Assembly (NCBI GenBank): GCA_945897655.1
Contig: CAMDHB010000050.1
Span: forward strand, 1 to 13,691
Origin: Pseudorhodobacter antarcticus
GTDB lineage: Bacteria; Pseudomonadota; Alphaproteobacteria; Rhodobacterales; Rhodobacteraceae
Length of the DNA: 13,691 nucleotides
Reading direction: 5' to 3'
The position numbers and the translations under genes were made by a program. A model generated the notes under the pieces. It saw nothing but the letters and a program-made list of their open reading frames with translations, was not told where the DNA came from and made no database searches. Positions 1 to 6,637 of this stretch are shown piece after piece (within the stretch, counting starts at the first letter, position 1; every line of letters starts with the position of its first letter).

Positions 1-108
1 CAGGAACCTGTCGCCTGGCACGGCACCATCGTAATGAACACCAAGGCCGAGATCCAGCAGGCGATGACCGATCTGCGCAACGGCACCTTCATCAAGCCTG
101 CGCACTGA
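1..108 (+). CDS. Pirin family protein, C-terminal end (5' truncated)
   Basis: Frame 1 is open from the first base to a TGA at 106-108 and gives 35 residues. The end contains EPVAWHGTIVMNTKAEIQQA and then DLRNGTFIKPAH, which matches the C-terminal cupin tail of bacterial pirins (a G-x-(F/I)-V-M-N-T segment, then an E-I-x-Q-A helix and a D-x-R-x-G-x-F end). Pirins are bicupin proteins; some have quercetin dioxygenase activity and others act in redox or transcription contexts, so the role of this one cannot be set from 35 residues. The start lies upstream of the window. A perfect 13-bp hairpin begins 8 bp after the stop codon, so this looks like the last gene of its transcript. The family call is fairly firm for so short a piece, the function is not. 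Confidence 0.8.
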   Translation, partial: QEPVAWHGTIVMNTKAEIQQAMTDLRNGTFIKPAH

Positions 109-115
109 CCCCACG

Positions 116-146
116 CTGGGGAAAGGGCCCGCTGCCCTTTCCCCAG
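116..146 (+). terminator. Hairpin after the pirin gene, probable transcription terminator
   Basis: CTGGGGAAAGGGC (116-128) pairs perfectly with GCCCTTTCCCCAG (134-146) around a 5-nt loop, CCGCT. No T-tract follows directly; the first T-run (TTTTT, 165-169) is 19 bp further on. It could be a factor-assisted terminator or a 3' stabilising stem rather than a classical intrinsic terminator. Confidence 0.65.
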
Positions 147-167
147 ACCCCATTCCCGCGAGTATTT

Positions 168-195
168 TTGCCAAAGTGAATGGGCAGGGTATCGG
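168..195 (+). promoter_or_regulatory. Possible promoter for the small lipoprotein gene and hom
   Basis: TTGCCA (168-173) and TATCGG (190-195) lie 16 bp apart, in the only AT-richer part of the gap between the pirin hairpin and the lipoprotein start at 225. The -10 match is poor and this is only a candidate. The -35-like hexamer sits inside the GAGTATTTTTGCC motif discussed among the findings. Confidence 0.25.
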
Positions 196-224
196 CAGCC
201 TTTTGGGTGCAGTAGGTTCGCCAC

Positions 225-431
225 ATGATCCCGCGTTTAATCATTTGCCTTGTGCTGGCAGCCTGCAGCACCCAACCGCAGGTCAATTGGCCGGCGGGGC
301 CAGTGGGTCCCACCCCTGCCCTTGTACCGCTGGAAGGGTTGCTTGCCGAAGACGCATCGCTGGACACGCGGGGGGCAGAGCTTGCTGCCCAGGCGGCGGC
401 GTTGAAGGCTTGGGCGGCGGAGGGCGGCTGA
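225..431 (+). CDS. Small putative lipoprotein
   Basis: This 68-residue ORF begins with a short signal sequence, MIPRLIICLVLAACSTQ. It contains a lipobox, L11-A12-A13-C14, so Cys14 would become the lipidated N-terminus of a mature protein of only about 55 residues. Ser at +2 would favour the outer membrane under the Lol rule. The remainder is Pro/Gly-rich and then Ala-rich, with an amphipathic helix-like end (AELAAQAAALKAWAA). I recognise no domain. The Shine-Dalgarno is weak (AGTAGG, about 8 nt before the ATG). The stop lies 60 bp before hom on the same strand, so the two may share a transcript. Support is the lipobox and the position between two real genes; being short in GC-rich DNA, it could still be a chance ORF. 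Confidence 0.6.
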   Translation: MIPRLIICLVLAACSTQPQVNWPAGPVGPTPALVPLEGLLAEDASLDTRGAELAAQAAALKAWAAEGG

Positions 432-491
432 CGTTGCGTGCGCGGGGGCAATGGGCTAACAGGCTGGCGAACAGCTTTGCGAGGTCGCCCC

Positions 492-1790
492 ATGCCGTCA
501 TCCCCTAAACCCGATCTGCGCATTGGCCTTGCCGGGCTCGGCACCGTGGGCATTGGCGTGGTCAAGATCGTGCAGCGTCACGCCGACCTGATTGCCGCGC
601 GCACGAGCCGCCGAGTGGTGATCAGCGCCGTATCCGCCCGCGACCGCACAAAGACCCGCGACGCCGACCTGTCGGCCTATGCCTGGGAAACCGACCCGGT
701 TGCCCTGGCCCGCCGCGATGATGTGGATGTCTTTGTCGAGGTGATGGGCGGTCATGAGGGCGTGGCGCGTCTAGCGACCGAGGCGGCAATTGCCGCTGGC
801 AAGGATGTCGTGACCGCCAACAAGGCGCTCTTGGCTCATCACGGTCACGGTCTGGCTTTGGCGGCTGAGGCTGCCGGCCGCGTGATCCGGTTCGAGGCGG
901 CTGTGGCCGGCGGCATTCCGGTGATCAAGGCGCTGACCGAGGGGCTGGCCGGCAACCGCATCACCCGCGTCATGGGTGTGATGAATGGCAGTTGCAATTA
1001 CATCCTGACCCGGATGCAGAACGAGGGTCTGTCCTATGCCGAGGTCTTCGCCGCCGCACAGGCGCTGGGTTACCTTGAGGCGGACCCGAACCTTGACGTC
1101 GGCGGCATCGACGCGGGCCATAAGCTGAGCCTGCTGTCCGCCATCGCCTTTGGCACCGAAGTCAGTTTTGACGCGGTGGAACTGGAGGGGATCGGCGCAG
1201 TGTCGATCGACGACATCCGACTGGCCGCCGACATGGGCTACCGGATCAAGCTGCTGGGTGTGGCGCAGATGACGGGCCGGGGTCTGGAACAGCGGATGAC
1301 GCCCTGCCTTGTGCCCGCCGACAGCCCGCTGGGCCAGTTGCAGGGCGGCACCAACATGGTCGTGCTGGAGGGCGATTCGGTCGGCCAGATCGTGCTGCGC
1401 GGTCCCGGCGCGGGTGAAGGGCCAACGGCCAGCGCGGTGATGGCGGATGTGATCGACCTCGCCCGTGGCCTGCGCCTGCCGACCTTTGGCCAGCCCGCCA
1501 CCGGCCTGACCAAGCCCATCGCCGCCAAGACCGCGACCCCCGCGCCCTATTACCTGCGGATGACCCTCCTGGACAAACCGGGCGCCTTGGCCAAAATCGC
1601 CACCTCGCTGGGTGAGGCGGGCGTATCCATCGACCAGATGCGCCAGTACGGCCATGAAGGCGTCAACGCCCCCGTTCTGATCGTGACGCACAAGGCAACC
1701 CGCGACGACATCGACCACGCCGTGGGCCTGTTTGCTGGCACCGGCGTTCTGGTCGGCGCCCCTGTGGTGCTGCGCATCGAAGCCGTCTGA
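492..1790 (+). CDS. hom: Homoserine dehydrogenase
   Basis: A cytoplasmic enzyme that reduces aspartate semialdehyde to L-homoserine with NAD(P)H, at the branch to threonine and methionine. It has 432 residues, normal for the single-function ACT-containing form. The Rossmann glycine motif GLAGLGTVG is at 12-20, and NKALLA at 110-115 carries the conserved nucleotide-site Lys111. The catalytic stretch at 194-212 shows Glu196, Asp202, Asp207 and Lys211, in the same spacing as yeast HSD Glu208, Asp214, Asp219 and Lys223. A C-terminal ACT domain (about 354-428, beginning YYLRMTLLDKPGALAKIA) normally gives threonine feedback. I chose ATG 492 rather than an in-frame start at 438 because GAGGT lies 6 nt upstream and the protein then starts a few residues before the Rossmann strand, as in relatives. 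A monofunctional hom, not fused to aspartokinase, is usual in alphaproteobacteria. Confidence 0.96.
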   Translation: MPSSPKPDLRIGLAGLGTVGIGVVKIVQRHADLIAARTSRRVVISAVSARDRTKTRDADLSAYAWETDPVALARRDDVDVFVEVMGGHEGVARLATEAAIAAGKDVVTANKALLAHHGHGLALAAEAAGRVIRFEAAVAGGIPVIKALTEGLAGNRITRVMGVMNGSCNYILTRMQNEGLSYAEVFAAAQALGYLEADPNLDVGGIDAGHKLSLLSAIAFGTEVSFDAVELEGIGAVSIDDIRLAADMGYRIKLLGVAQMTGRGLEQRMTPCLVPADSPLGQLQGGTNMVVLEGDSVGQIVLRGPGAGEGPTASAVMADVIDLARGLRLPTFGQPATGLTKPIAAKTATPAPYYLRMTLLDKPGALAKIATSLGEAGVSIDQMRQYGHEGVNAPVLIVTHKATRDDIDHAVGLFAGTGVLVGAPVVLRIEAV

Positions 1791-1810
1791 CGCAAGACGA
1801 CCCCTGCGCC

Positions 1811-1839
1811 TTGACCTACATTGCTTGGTCACGTATTTT
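1811..1839 (+). promoter_or_regulatory. Probable arsR promoter
   Basis: TTGACC (1811-1816) and TATTTT (1834-1839) are 17 bp apart, 31 bp before the arsR ATG. An alternative pair, TTGGTC (1825-1830) with TATTAT (1849-1854), is 18 bp apart. Both -10 candidates lie inside the palindrome 1832-1857. The AT-rich sequence stands out sharply from the surrounding GC-rich DNA. Confidence 0.6.
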
Positions 1840-1857
1840 ACCAAAAGGTATTATACG
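1832..1857. promoter_or_regulatory. Candidate ArsR operator, 26-bp imperfect palindrome
   Basis: Left arm CGTATTTTACC (1832-1842) and right arm GGTATTATACG (1847-1857) match at 9 of 11 positions as inverted repeats around AAAA. The outer CGTAT/ATACG and inner TACC/GGTA blocks are perfect. It covers the -10 element and ends 13 bp before the ATG, where ArsR-family repressors typically bind to block their own operon. That this ArsR binds here is inference. Confidence 0.6.
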
Positions 1858-1870
1858 AATCGGTAAATCA

Positions 1871-2215
1871 ATGCGCGCCTCGGACGACTTGTCGAAAATC
1901 TTCACGGCCCTGGGCGACCCGACCCGCCGCGCCCTGTTGGCGCGGCTGTCGGGGGGCGAGGTCAGTGTGACGGACCTTGCCGAACCCTTTGACATGACGA
2001 TGGGCGCCGTGACCAAACACCTGGCGATTCTGGAGGAGGCGGGCCTGATCGAACGGTCGCGCCGTGCCCAGTTCCGCCCCTGCCGCCTGCGCCCTGATGC
2101 GCTGGGCGTGGCCGAGGCGTGGCTGGGCTGGTTCCGCCGCCACCATGAAGCCAGCTTTGACCGCCTTGCCACCTATCTGACCACCCTGAAGGAGGATCCG
2201 GATGACCCCCGCTGA
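1871..2215 (+). CDS. ArsR-family winged-helix transcriptional repressor
   Basis: A small DNA-binding regulator of 114 residues, the usual size. The N-terminus FTALGDPTRRALLARL (11-26) is the hallmark first helix of the family. The winged HTH spans about 31-64, with VTDLAEPFDMTMGAVTKHL as the helix-turn-helix and EEAGLIERSR leading into the wing. The only cysteine is Cys71, and no CxC or other metal-site motif is seen, so this is probably not a metal sensor. It belongs to the subgroup that sits beside AHSA1/SRPBCC genes. ATG 1871 was chosen over an upstream in-frame TTG at 1811, because the extra residues would run through the promoter and palindrome and do not resemble the family. It overlaps the next gene by 14 nt, so the two are co-transcribed and probably autoregulated through the palindrome just upstream. 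Confidence 0.9.
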   Translation: MRASDDLSKIFTALGDPTRRALLARLSGGEVSVTDLAEPFDMTMGAVTKHLAILEEAGLIERSRRAQFRPCRLRPDALGVAEAWLGWFRRHHEASFDRLATYLTTLKEDPDDPR

Positions 2216-2702
2216 CAGCTTTGCCCTGACCCTGCCCGATGACGCGGCGCAGATCAACATCACCCGCTGGTTCGCCGCCCCACCCGCCGTGCTGTGGCGC
2301 ATGTACACTGAACCACAACATCTGGTGCAGTTCTATGGCTCGCCCGGCTGCACCCATCCGGTGTGCGAGATGGATGTGCGCCCCGGCGGTCTGTGGCGCC
2401 ATACCCTGCGGGTGCCGGATGGCCGTGAATTCCCCAGCCTCAGCACCTTTGTCGAGGTCGATCCGCCCCGCCGTTTCAGCTATGAATGGGAAGCCGTGCC
2501 TGACCCGATCTTTGGCCCGGTGATGCCGCCTCGCACGCTGAACACGATGGAGTTTGCGGCTAAGGATGGTGGATGCCTCGTGACCGCACGGGTCGAATGC
2601 GTGTCGCTGCAAGCCCGCGACGGTCAGGTCAGGGGCGGCTTTGGGCACAGCGTGCAGTTGAGCATGGTCAGGCTTGACGACTATCTGACCCGGCTTGCAT
2701 GA
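2202..2702 (+). CDS. AHSA1/SRPBCC domain protein paired with ArsR
   Basis: The product has 166 residues and one START/Bet v1-like (SRPBCC) fold of the AHSA1 type. The family opening is TRWFAAPPAVLWRMYTEPQH (21-40), with the characteristic MDVRPGGLWRHTLRVPDG (58-75) in the middle and a C-terminal helix GHSVQLSMVRLDDYL (148-162). These proteins form a deep hydrophobic cavity that can hold small ligands; most members have no known biochemical role despite the Hsp90-activator name. A strong Shine-Dalgarno, AAGGAGGA (2189-2196), lies 5 nt before ATG 2202, inside the end of arsR. ArsR-SRPBCC pairs are common in bacteria and are thought to be ligand-responsive units, but the ligand here is unknown. 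The stop is followed at once by a convergent hairpin. Confidence 0.88.
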   Translation: MTPADSFALTLPDDAAQINITRWFAAPPAVLWRMYTEPQHLVQFYGSPGCTHPVCEMDVRPGGLWRHTLRVPDGREFPSLSTFVEVDPPRRFSYEWEAVPDPIFGPVMPPRTLNTMEFAAKDGGCLVTARVECVSLQARDGQVRGGFGHSVQLSMVRLDDYLTRLA

Positions 2703-2708
2703 CCTGAC

Positions 2709-2735
2709 AGGTGGCGCGACCTGACCGCGCCACCT
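2709..2735. terminator. Bidirectional hairpin between convergent genes
   Basis: AGGTGGCGCG (2709-2718) pairs perfectly with CGCGCCACCT (2726-2735) around a 7-nt loop. It fills the 32-bp gap between the AHSA1 gene (+) and the deaminase gene (-), and its last base is the third base of the deaminase TAA stop. There is no T-tract. It probably serves as terminator or 3' barrier for both convergent transcripts. Confidence 0.65.
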
Positions 2736-3970
2736 TACAGAACGGCTTGTGTCACGGCAGGCGCGGTGCGGGCCACAACTGCCCCGTCCGAGACAACAAC
2801 CGTTCGGGCGGGCCGCAGGCGCAGGGCGTCAATCGGGGTGGCGCAGTCGTAAACAACCAGACTGCCCCGCGCGCCCGGGTGCAGGCCAAAGTTCAGGCCC
2901 ATCACCTGCGCAGGCGCCTCGGTCACCATCTGGAATGCCCGGCGCATCTGGTCGGTACCGGTCATCAGCGCCACATGCAGCCCCATATGCGCCACATCCA
3001 GCATGTCGCCCGACCCCAGCGGATACCAAGGGTCCATCACACAGTCCTGCCCAAAGGCCACCGTCACCCCCGCTGCCAGCAGTTCGGGCACCCGCGTCAT
3101 GCCGCGCCTTTTGGGATAGGTATCGGCCCGGCCCTGTAGGGTGATGTTGATCAGCGGATTGGCAATCGCTGCCACCCGCGCCTCGGCAATCAGGGGGATC
3201 AGCTTTGACACATAGTAATTGTCCATCGAATGCATCGAGGTCAGATGCGACCCCGCCACCCTGCCCTGCAAACCGAAGGCGATGGTTTCGGCGGCCAGCG
3301 TTTCGATGTGGCGCGACAGGGGATCATCGGTTTCGTCGCAGTGCAGATCGACCATCAACCCGCGTTCGGCCGCAATGCGGCAGGCGGCGCGCACGGCAAT
3401 GGCCCCATCCGCCATCGTGCGTTCGAAATGCGGGATGCCGCCCACGATATCCACGCCCGCATCCAGCGCCCGGATCACCGCCGCCTCGGCCCCCGGGGCG
3501 CGCAGCCAGCCGTCCTGAGGGAATGCCACCAGTTGCAGGTCCATCTTGCCCTTGATGCGGTCCCTAACCTCCAGCAAGCCTTCGACCGTGCGGAAGGTGG
3601 GGTCGGTCACATCGACATGGCTACGAATCGCCAGCACACCCTTGCCCATCGCCTGACGGCAATAATCCATTGCGCGGGCCACGATATCCTCGCGGCTTTG
3701 CAGCTTTTTCAACTCACCCCACAGCGCTATGCCTTCCAGCAAGGTGCCCGACGCATTCACGCGCGGGGTGCCGTAGCTGAGGGTCGCATCCATGTGGAAA
3801 TGGCAATCGATCAACGGCTGGCTGACCAGTTTGCCCGTGGCGTCAATCACCTCTGCCGCCTCGGCGGTAATGCCCGGCTCAACCGCCGCAATCAGGCCCT
3901 TGGCGATGGCGATGTCGGCTTGCCGGCCATCGGGCAACAGGCCGCCCTTCACGATCAGATCGAAACTCAT
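2735..3970 (-). CDS. Cytosine deaminase-like amidohydrolase (CodA family), substrate uncertain
   Basis: A metal-dependent amidohydrolase-superfamily deaminase (cog0402) of 411 residues that aligns with E. coli CodA at a constant offset of four residues. Metal and active-site residues are present: His57/His59 (HFHM), Gln152 (FPQ), His210/Glu213 (HCDE), His242 (SHLT), Asp309 and Trp315. NPLINITLQGRADTYPKRRG (271-290) is also close to CodA. The notable difference is Cys310, which replaces CodA Asp314, a residue that contacts the base. The segment reads FGQDCVMDPWYPLG, where CodA has FGHDDVFDPWYPLG. Activity could therefore be on cytosine, 5-substituted cytosine, creatinine or another amino-heterocycle. 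ATG 3970 was chosen because it overlaps the upstream CE4 stop as ATGA and gives the family N-terminus MSFDLIVKGG; longer forms up to 4165 run into that gene. It is the last gene of the importer operon. Confidence 0.85.
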   Translation of the reverse strand: MSFDLIVKGGLLPDGRQADIAIAKGLIAAVEPGITAEAAEVIDATGKLVSQPLIDCHFHMDATLSYGTPRVNASGTLLEGIALWGELKKLQSREDIVARAMDYCRQAMGKGVLAIRSHVDVTDPTFRTVEGLLEVRDRIKGKMDLQLVAFPQDGWLRAPGAEAAVIRALDAGVDIVGGIPHFERTMADGAIAVRAACRIAAERGLMVDLHCDETDDPLSRHIETLAAETIAFGLQGRVAGSHLTSMHSMDNYYVSKLIPLIAEARVAAIANPLINITLQGRADTYPKRRGMTRVPELLAAGVTVAFGQDCVMDPWYPLGSGDMLDVAHMGLHVALMTGTDQMRRAFQMVTEAPAQVMGLNFGLHPGARGSLVVYDCATPIDALRLRPARTVVVSDGAVVARTAPAVTQAVL

Positions 3971-4827
3971 GTCTGGCGCTCCGTATAGCTGGGGAAGGGT
4001 ACTGTGCGCAGGGAACCTGCGCTGTGCAAGCCCTCGGCATGGGCTGCGATCTCGCCCAAGGTGGCAAACCATGCGCCCGAGGTCAGTGCCGTTTCCAGCC
4101 AGCGCTCCACCACCTGCCAGCGGGCGCGGCGACCGGTCAGGAATGGGTGCCAGACGGCATGCCACAGACCGCCATCCTGCCTTGCCGCCTCAAACTCCTC
4201 AAAGAACGGGGCAAGGCCCTCGCTCGGCCCCCGCACCGGCATCATATAGCCGATTTCGGCGTAATGGGCGAAGGGCGGCCAGTCGTCGATGCCCCAATGG
4301 GTGGGGATTTCGATCAGGGTCCGCCCGCCCAAATCCAGCGCATAGGGCTCGTCATCGGCCATCATCGAACTGTCATAGGTGAACCCCCGGTCGGCAATCA
4401 GGCCGGGGGTGTCATTGGTCAAAAGGTACACCGGTGCACGGTAACCCTTTGGCCGATAGCCTGAAAAGGCCGCCATCGCCTCCAGCGCGCGGTCCAGATC
4501 CTCGCCCTGTTCCGCAACCGTGCGGGCGGCGGGGTTTTCGTGGATCCAGCCGTGACAGCCTATCTCGTGCCCGCCCTTCAGAATCGCCTCAACCGCATGG
4601 GGATAGGTTTTCACGCACCAACCGGGTATGAAAAAGGTCTGCCGCAACCCCAGCCTGCGGTAGGTTTCCAAGATGCGCGGCACGCCCACCGTGGGGCCAT
4701 ACTGGCCCATCGAGATGGCATAGGGCCGCTTCCACCCCTCGGGGTCGGCGGCGTGGATCAGGCTGTCGGCATCCATGTCAAAGGTGATCGCAGCGGCAAA
4801 GGGGGCGCGGTTGGGCCAGTCCATCAT
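3967..4827 (-). CDS. CE4 polysaccharide-deacetylase-fold hydrolase, HpPgdA/PuuE/imidase-like
   Basis: The product has 286 residues, no signal peptide and no membrane segment, so it is probably cytoplasmic. Motif 1 is TFDMDAD (15-21), where Asp17 and Asp19 match Asp12 and Asp14 of Helicobacter PgdA. Motif 2, GHEIGCHGWIHE (86-97), supplies His92 and His96. Motif 3 is KGYRAP (127-132), then LIEIPTHWGIDDWPP (171-185), and a late WHPF (226-229) contributes His227. This HpPgdA-like branch also includes allantoinase PuuE and cyclic-imide hydrolases. In an operon with a solute importer and a deaminase, hydrolysis of a cyclic amide or imide is likelier than action on peptidoglycan, but that is inference from context. 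Two adjacent ATGs (4827 and 4824) directly follow the ATPase stop codon, which suggests translational coupling. The stop overlaps the deaminase start as ATGA. Confidence 0.85.
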   Translation of the reverse strand: MMDWPNRAPFAAAITFDMDADSLIHAADPEGWKRPYAISMGQYGPTVGVPRILETYRRLGLRQTFFIPGWCVKTYPHAVEAILKGGHEIGCHGWIHENPAARTVAEQGEDLDRALEAMAAFSGYRPKGYRAPVYLLTNDTPGLIADRGFTYDSSMMADDEPYALDLGGRTLIEIPTHWGIDDWPPFAHYAEIGYMMPVRGPSEGLAPFFEEFEAARQDGGLWHAVWHPFLTGRRARWQVVERWLETALTSGAWFATLGEIAAHAEGLHSAGSLRTVPFPSYTERQT

Positions 4828-5871
4828 TTATCCCATCACATGAACGCGGGCCGGGTCCCACGACAGCCAGAAGTCCTGCCCGCTTTCGGGGTGCAGTTCG
4901 GCAAGCTGGGTTTCGGTGACCTGCGCCTTCCATTCCGCGCCGTCCGGGGTCTCAAAGTAGCAGATGATCCCGGTTCCCGCGAACTCCTCGGACAGGAATG
5001 CCGCCCGGATCGCAGCGCCTGCAGGACGGTCACGCGACAGGGTCACGCGGTCGGCGGCCACGACAATCTCCATCGGGCCATCGCCTGACAGAACAGGGAC
5101 AGGACCCTGCGCCGTGGTCATGACGCCAGCCTTGACAGGACCCGCCAGAATATTGTTGCGCCCCACAAACTCTGCCACGAAGCGGGTCTTTGGGCCTCGG
5201 AAAATCTCTTGCGGGCGGCCGATCTGTTCGATGGCGCCATGCCCCATGATGACCACGCGGTCCGCCATCGCAAAGGCCTCAGACTGCGAATGGGTGACGT
5301 AGACGAATGTAATCCCCAAATCCTTTTGCAGGCGCGTCAGCACGCCCTGCATGCGGATGACCAGATGCGCGTCCAGCGCCGACAAGGGTTCGTCCAGCAA
5401 CAGCATCTCTGGTTCCGTCACCAAAGACCGGGCCAGCGCCACCCGTTGTCGCTGACCGCCAGACAACTGATCAATCCGCCGGGTTTCAAACCCTTGCAGG
5501 TCCATCCGGCCCAGCCACATCATCGCCCGCTCGCGCCGTTCTGCCGCCGCGATGCCGCGCATCCGCAGACCGAACTCGACATTCTCGACCACGGACAGAA
5601 AGGGAAACAGCGCCAGCGATTGCCACACCATGGGTGTATCCCGCTGATGCGGCGGCACATTGTTCATCACACGCCCACCGATCGAAATCGTCCCCGACGT
5701 CGGCGCCTCCAGACCTGCCAGCATGCGCAGCGTCGTCGTCTTGCCACAGCCCGACGGCCCCATCAGCGCCAGAAACTCACCCCGCTGGATATCCAGATCC
5801 AGCGATTTGACGGCGACATAGCTGCCAAAGCTTTTGTGAACGGCACGGAACTGGACCAGCGGATCAGTCAT
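4828..5871 (-). CDS. ABC transporter ATPase, PotA-like
   Basis: The energising subunit of the importer has 347 residues. The nucleotide-binding domain shows Walker A GPSGCGKTT (38-46), Q-loop Gln84, signature LSGGQ (136-140), Walker B MLLLDE (156-161) followed by D-loop SALD, and H-loop His194. The C-terminal third (about 245-347) is the TOBE-type regulatory domain usual in PotA/UgpC-class ATPases. The two ATPase subunits would form a homodimer under the two permeases. The switch region reads THSQSEA rather than the common THDQxEA, a mild variation that should not stop ATP hydrolysis. The start overlaps the permease-2 stop by 8 nt. The stop codon abuts the ATG of the CE4 hydrolase, which ties transport and metabolism into one transcript. 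Confidence 0.93.
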   Translation of the reverse strand: MTDPLVQFRAVHKSFGSYVAVKSLDLDIQRGEFLALMGPSGCGKTTTLRMLAGLEAPTSGTISIGGRVMNNVPPHQRDTPMVWQSLALFPFLSVVENVEFGLRMRGIAAAERRERAMMWLGRMDLQGFETRRIDQLSGGQRQRVALARSLVTEPEMLLLDEPLSALDAHLVIRMQGVLTRLQKDLGITFVYVTHSQSEAFAMADRVVIMGHGAIEQIGRPQEIFRGPKTRFVAEFVGRNNILAGPVKAGVMTTAQGPVPVLSGDGPMEIVVAADRVTLSRDRPAGAAIRAAFLSEEFAGTGIICYFETPDGAEWKAQVTETQLAELHPESGQDFWLSWDPARVHVMG

Positions 5872-6637
5872 CTTGGCGCTTTCTGAAGATCAGGAACTGC
5901 GCCGCAACCACCAGCGTCATCGAGGTCACAAAGACGACCGTCCCGATGGCGTTGATTTGCGGGTCAACATTGCCCTGCAGGATTTCAAGGATCATCACCG
6001 GAACCGTGCGGTTCAACCCCGACACAAACCAGGCGACGATGAATTCGTCAAACGACACGGCGGCGGTCAGGCACAGGGCCGACACGATGGCCGGGGCGCA
6101 GAATGGCAAGATGACATGCCGCATCGCCCCCCATTGGCTGGACCCAAGGTTCCAGGCCGCAGCCTCCAGCGCCGGGTCCATCTGTGACAGCCGCAACCGA
6201 CAGATCGCCATCGCAAAGGGCGTGGCCAGCACGACATGGGCAATCACGATGCCCGTCAGCGTGCCCGAAATCCCCAGTTGCGACAGCCAGGCCAGCATCG
6301 CAAGCCCCATGATGACCAAGGGCAGCGTGGGCGGCAGCAAGGCCAGCGCCAGATAGGCCGTCTTGAACCGGAACCCATAGCGGAAATCGGTATAGGCCGT
6401 GGCAAAACCGATGAAGGTGGACACGACCGCCGTCACCCCCGCCACGATCAGCGAATTGGCGATGGCCTGCCAAACCTCGGGCCGCGAAAAGGCGCGCATG
6501 TACCAGTCCGTCGTGAACGACCCCAGCGGCAAGGTTGGAAAGCGGTCAGAATTGAACGAAAAGATGAAACTGGCCGCGATGGGGGCAAAGATGAACAAAA
6601 ACACCGCTGACAGATAAACCCAACCCAGCGCCCTCAT
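5864..6637 (-). CDS. ABC transporter permease 2, PotC-like
   Basis: An inner-membrane permease of 257 residues. The first hydrophobic segment is near residues 5-27 (WVYLSAVFLFIFAPIAASFI), and several further segments follow. The EAA loop that docks the ATPase is LEAAAWNLGSSQWGAMRHVI, followed by the LP residues typical of the motif. The short form with an N-terminal helix and then a long periplasmic loop (NSDRFPTLPLGSFTTDWY) is characteristic of PotC/PotI. ATG 6637 was chosen over an in-frame start at 6730: it overlaps the permease-1 stop as ATGA, and the extra upstream residues are Arg-rich and unlike the family. It works with permease 1 as a heterodimeric channel. Confidence 0.93.
   Translation of the reverse strand: MRALGWVYLSAVFLFIFAPIAASFIFSFNSDRFPTLPLGSFTTDWYMRAFSRPEVWQAIANSLIVAGVTAVVSTFIGFATAYTDFRYGFRFKTAYLALALLPPTLPLVIMGLAMLAWLSQLGISGTLTGIVIAHVVLATPFAMAICRLRLSQMDPALEAAAWNLGSSQWGAMRHVILPFCAPAIVSALCLTAAVSFDEFIVAWFVSGLNRTVPVMILEILQGNVDPQINAIGTVVFVTSMTLVVAAQFLIFRKRQDD

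Noticed and set aside
771..1844. Long open frame opposite hom on the minus strand (357 residues)
   Set aside because: It is antisense to a certain gene and its translation is rich in His, Gln, Arg and Gly with no domain pattern, as expected of shadow frames in GC-rich DNA.
1811..1870. TTG-started N-terminal extension of ArsR
   Set aside because: The added residues cover the promoter and operator palindrome and do not match the family; ATG 1871 gives the standard N-terminus.
3230..3988. Open frame on the plus strand opposite the CodA-like gene (252 residues)
   Set aside because: The minus-strand frame has every CodA catalytic motif; the plus-strand product has low-complexity composition and no recognisable fold.
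3971..4165. Upstream in-frame extension of the CodA-like protein
   Set aside because: It lies within the CE4 coding sequence; ATG 3970 overlaps the CE4 stop as ATGA and begins the family sequence.
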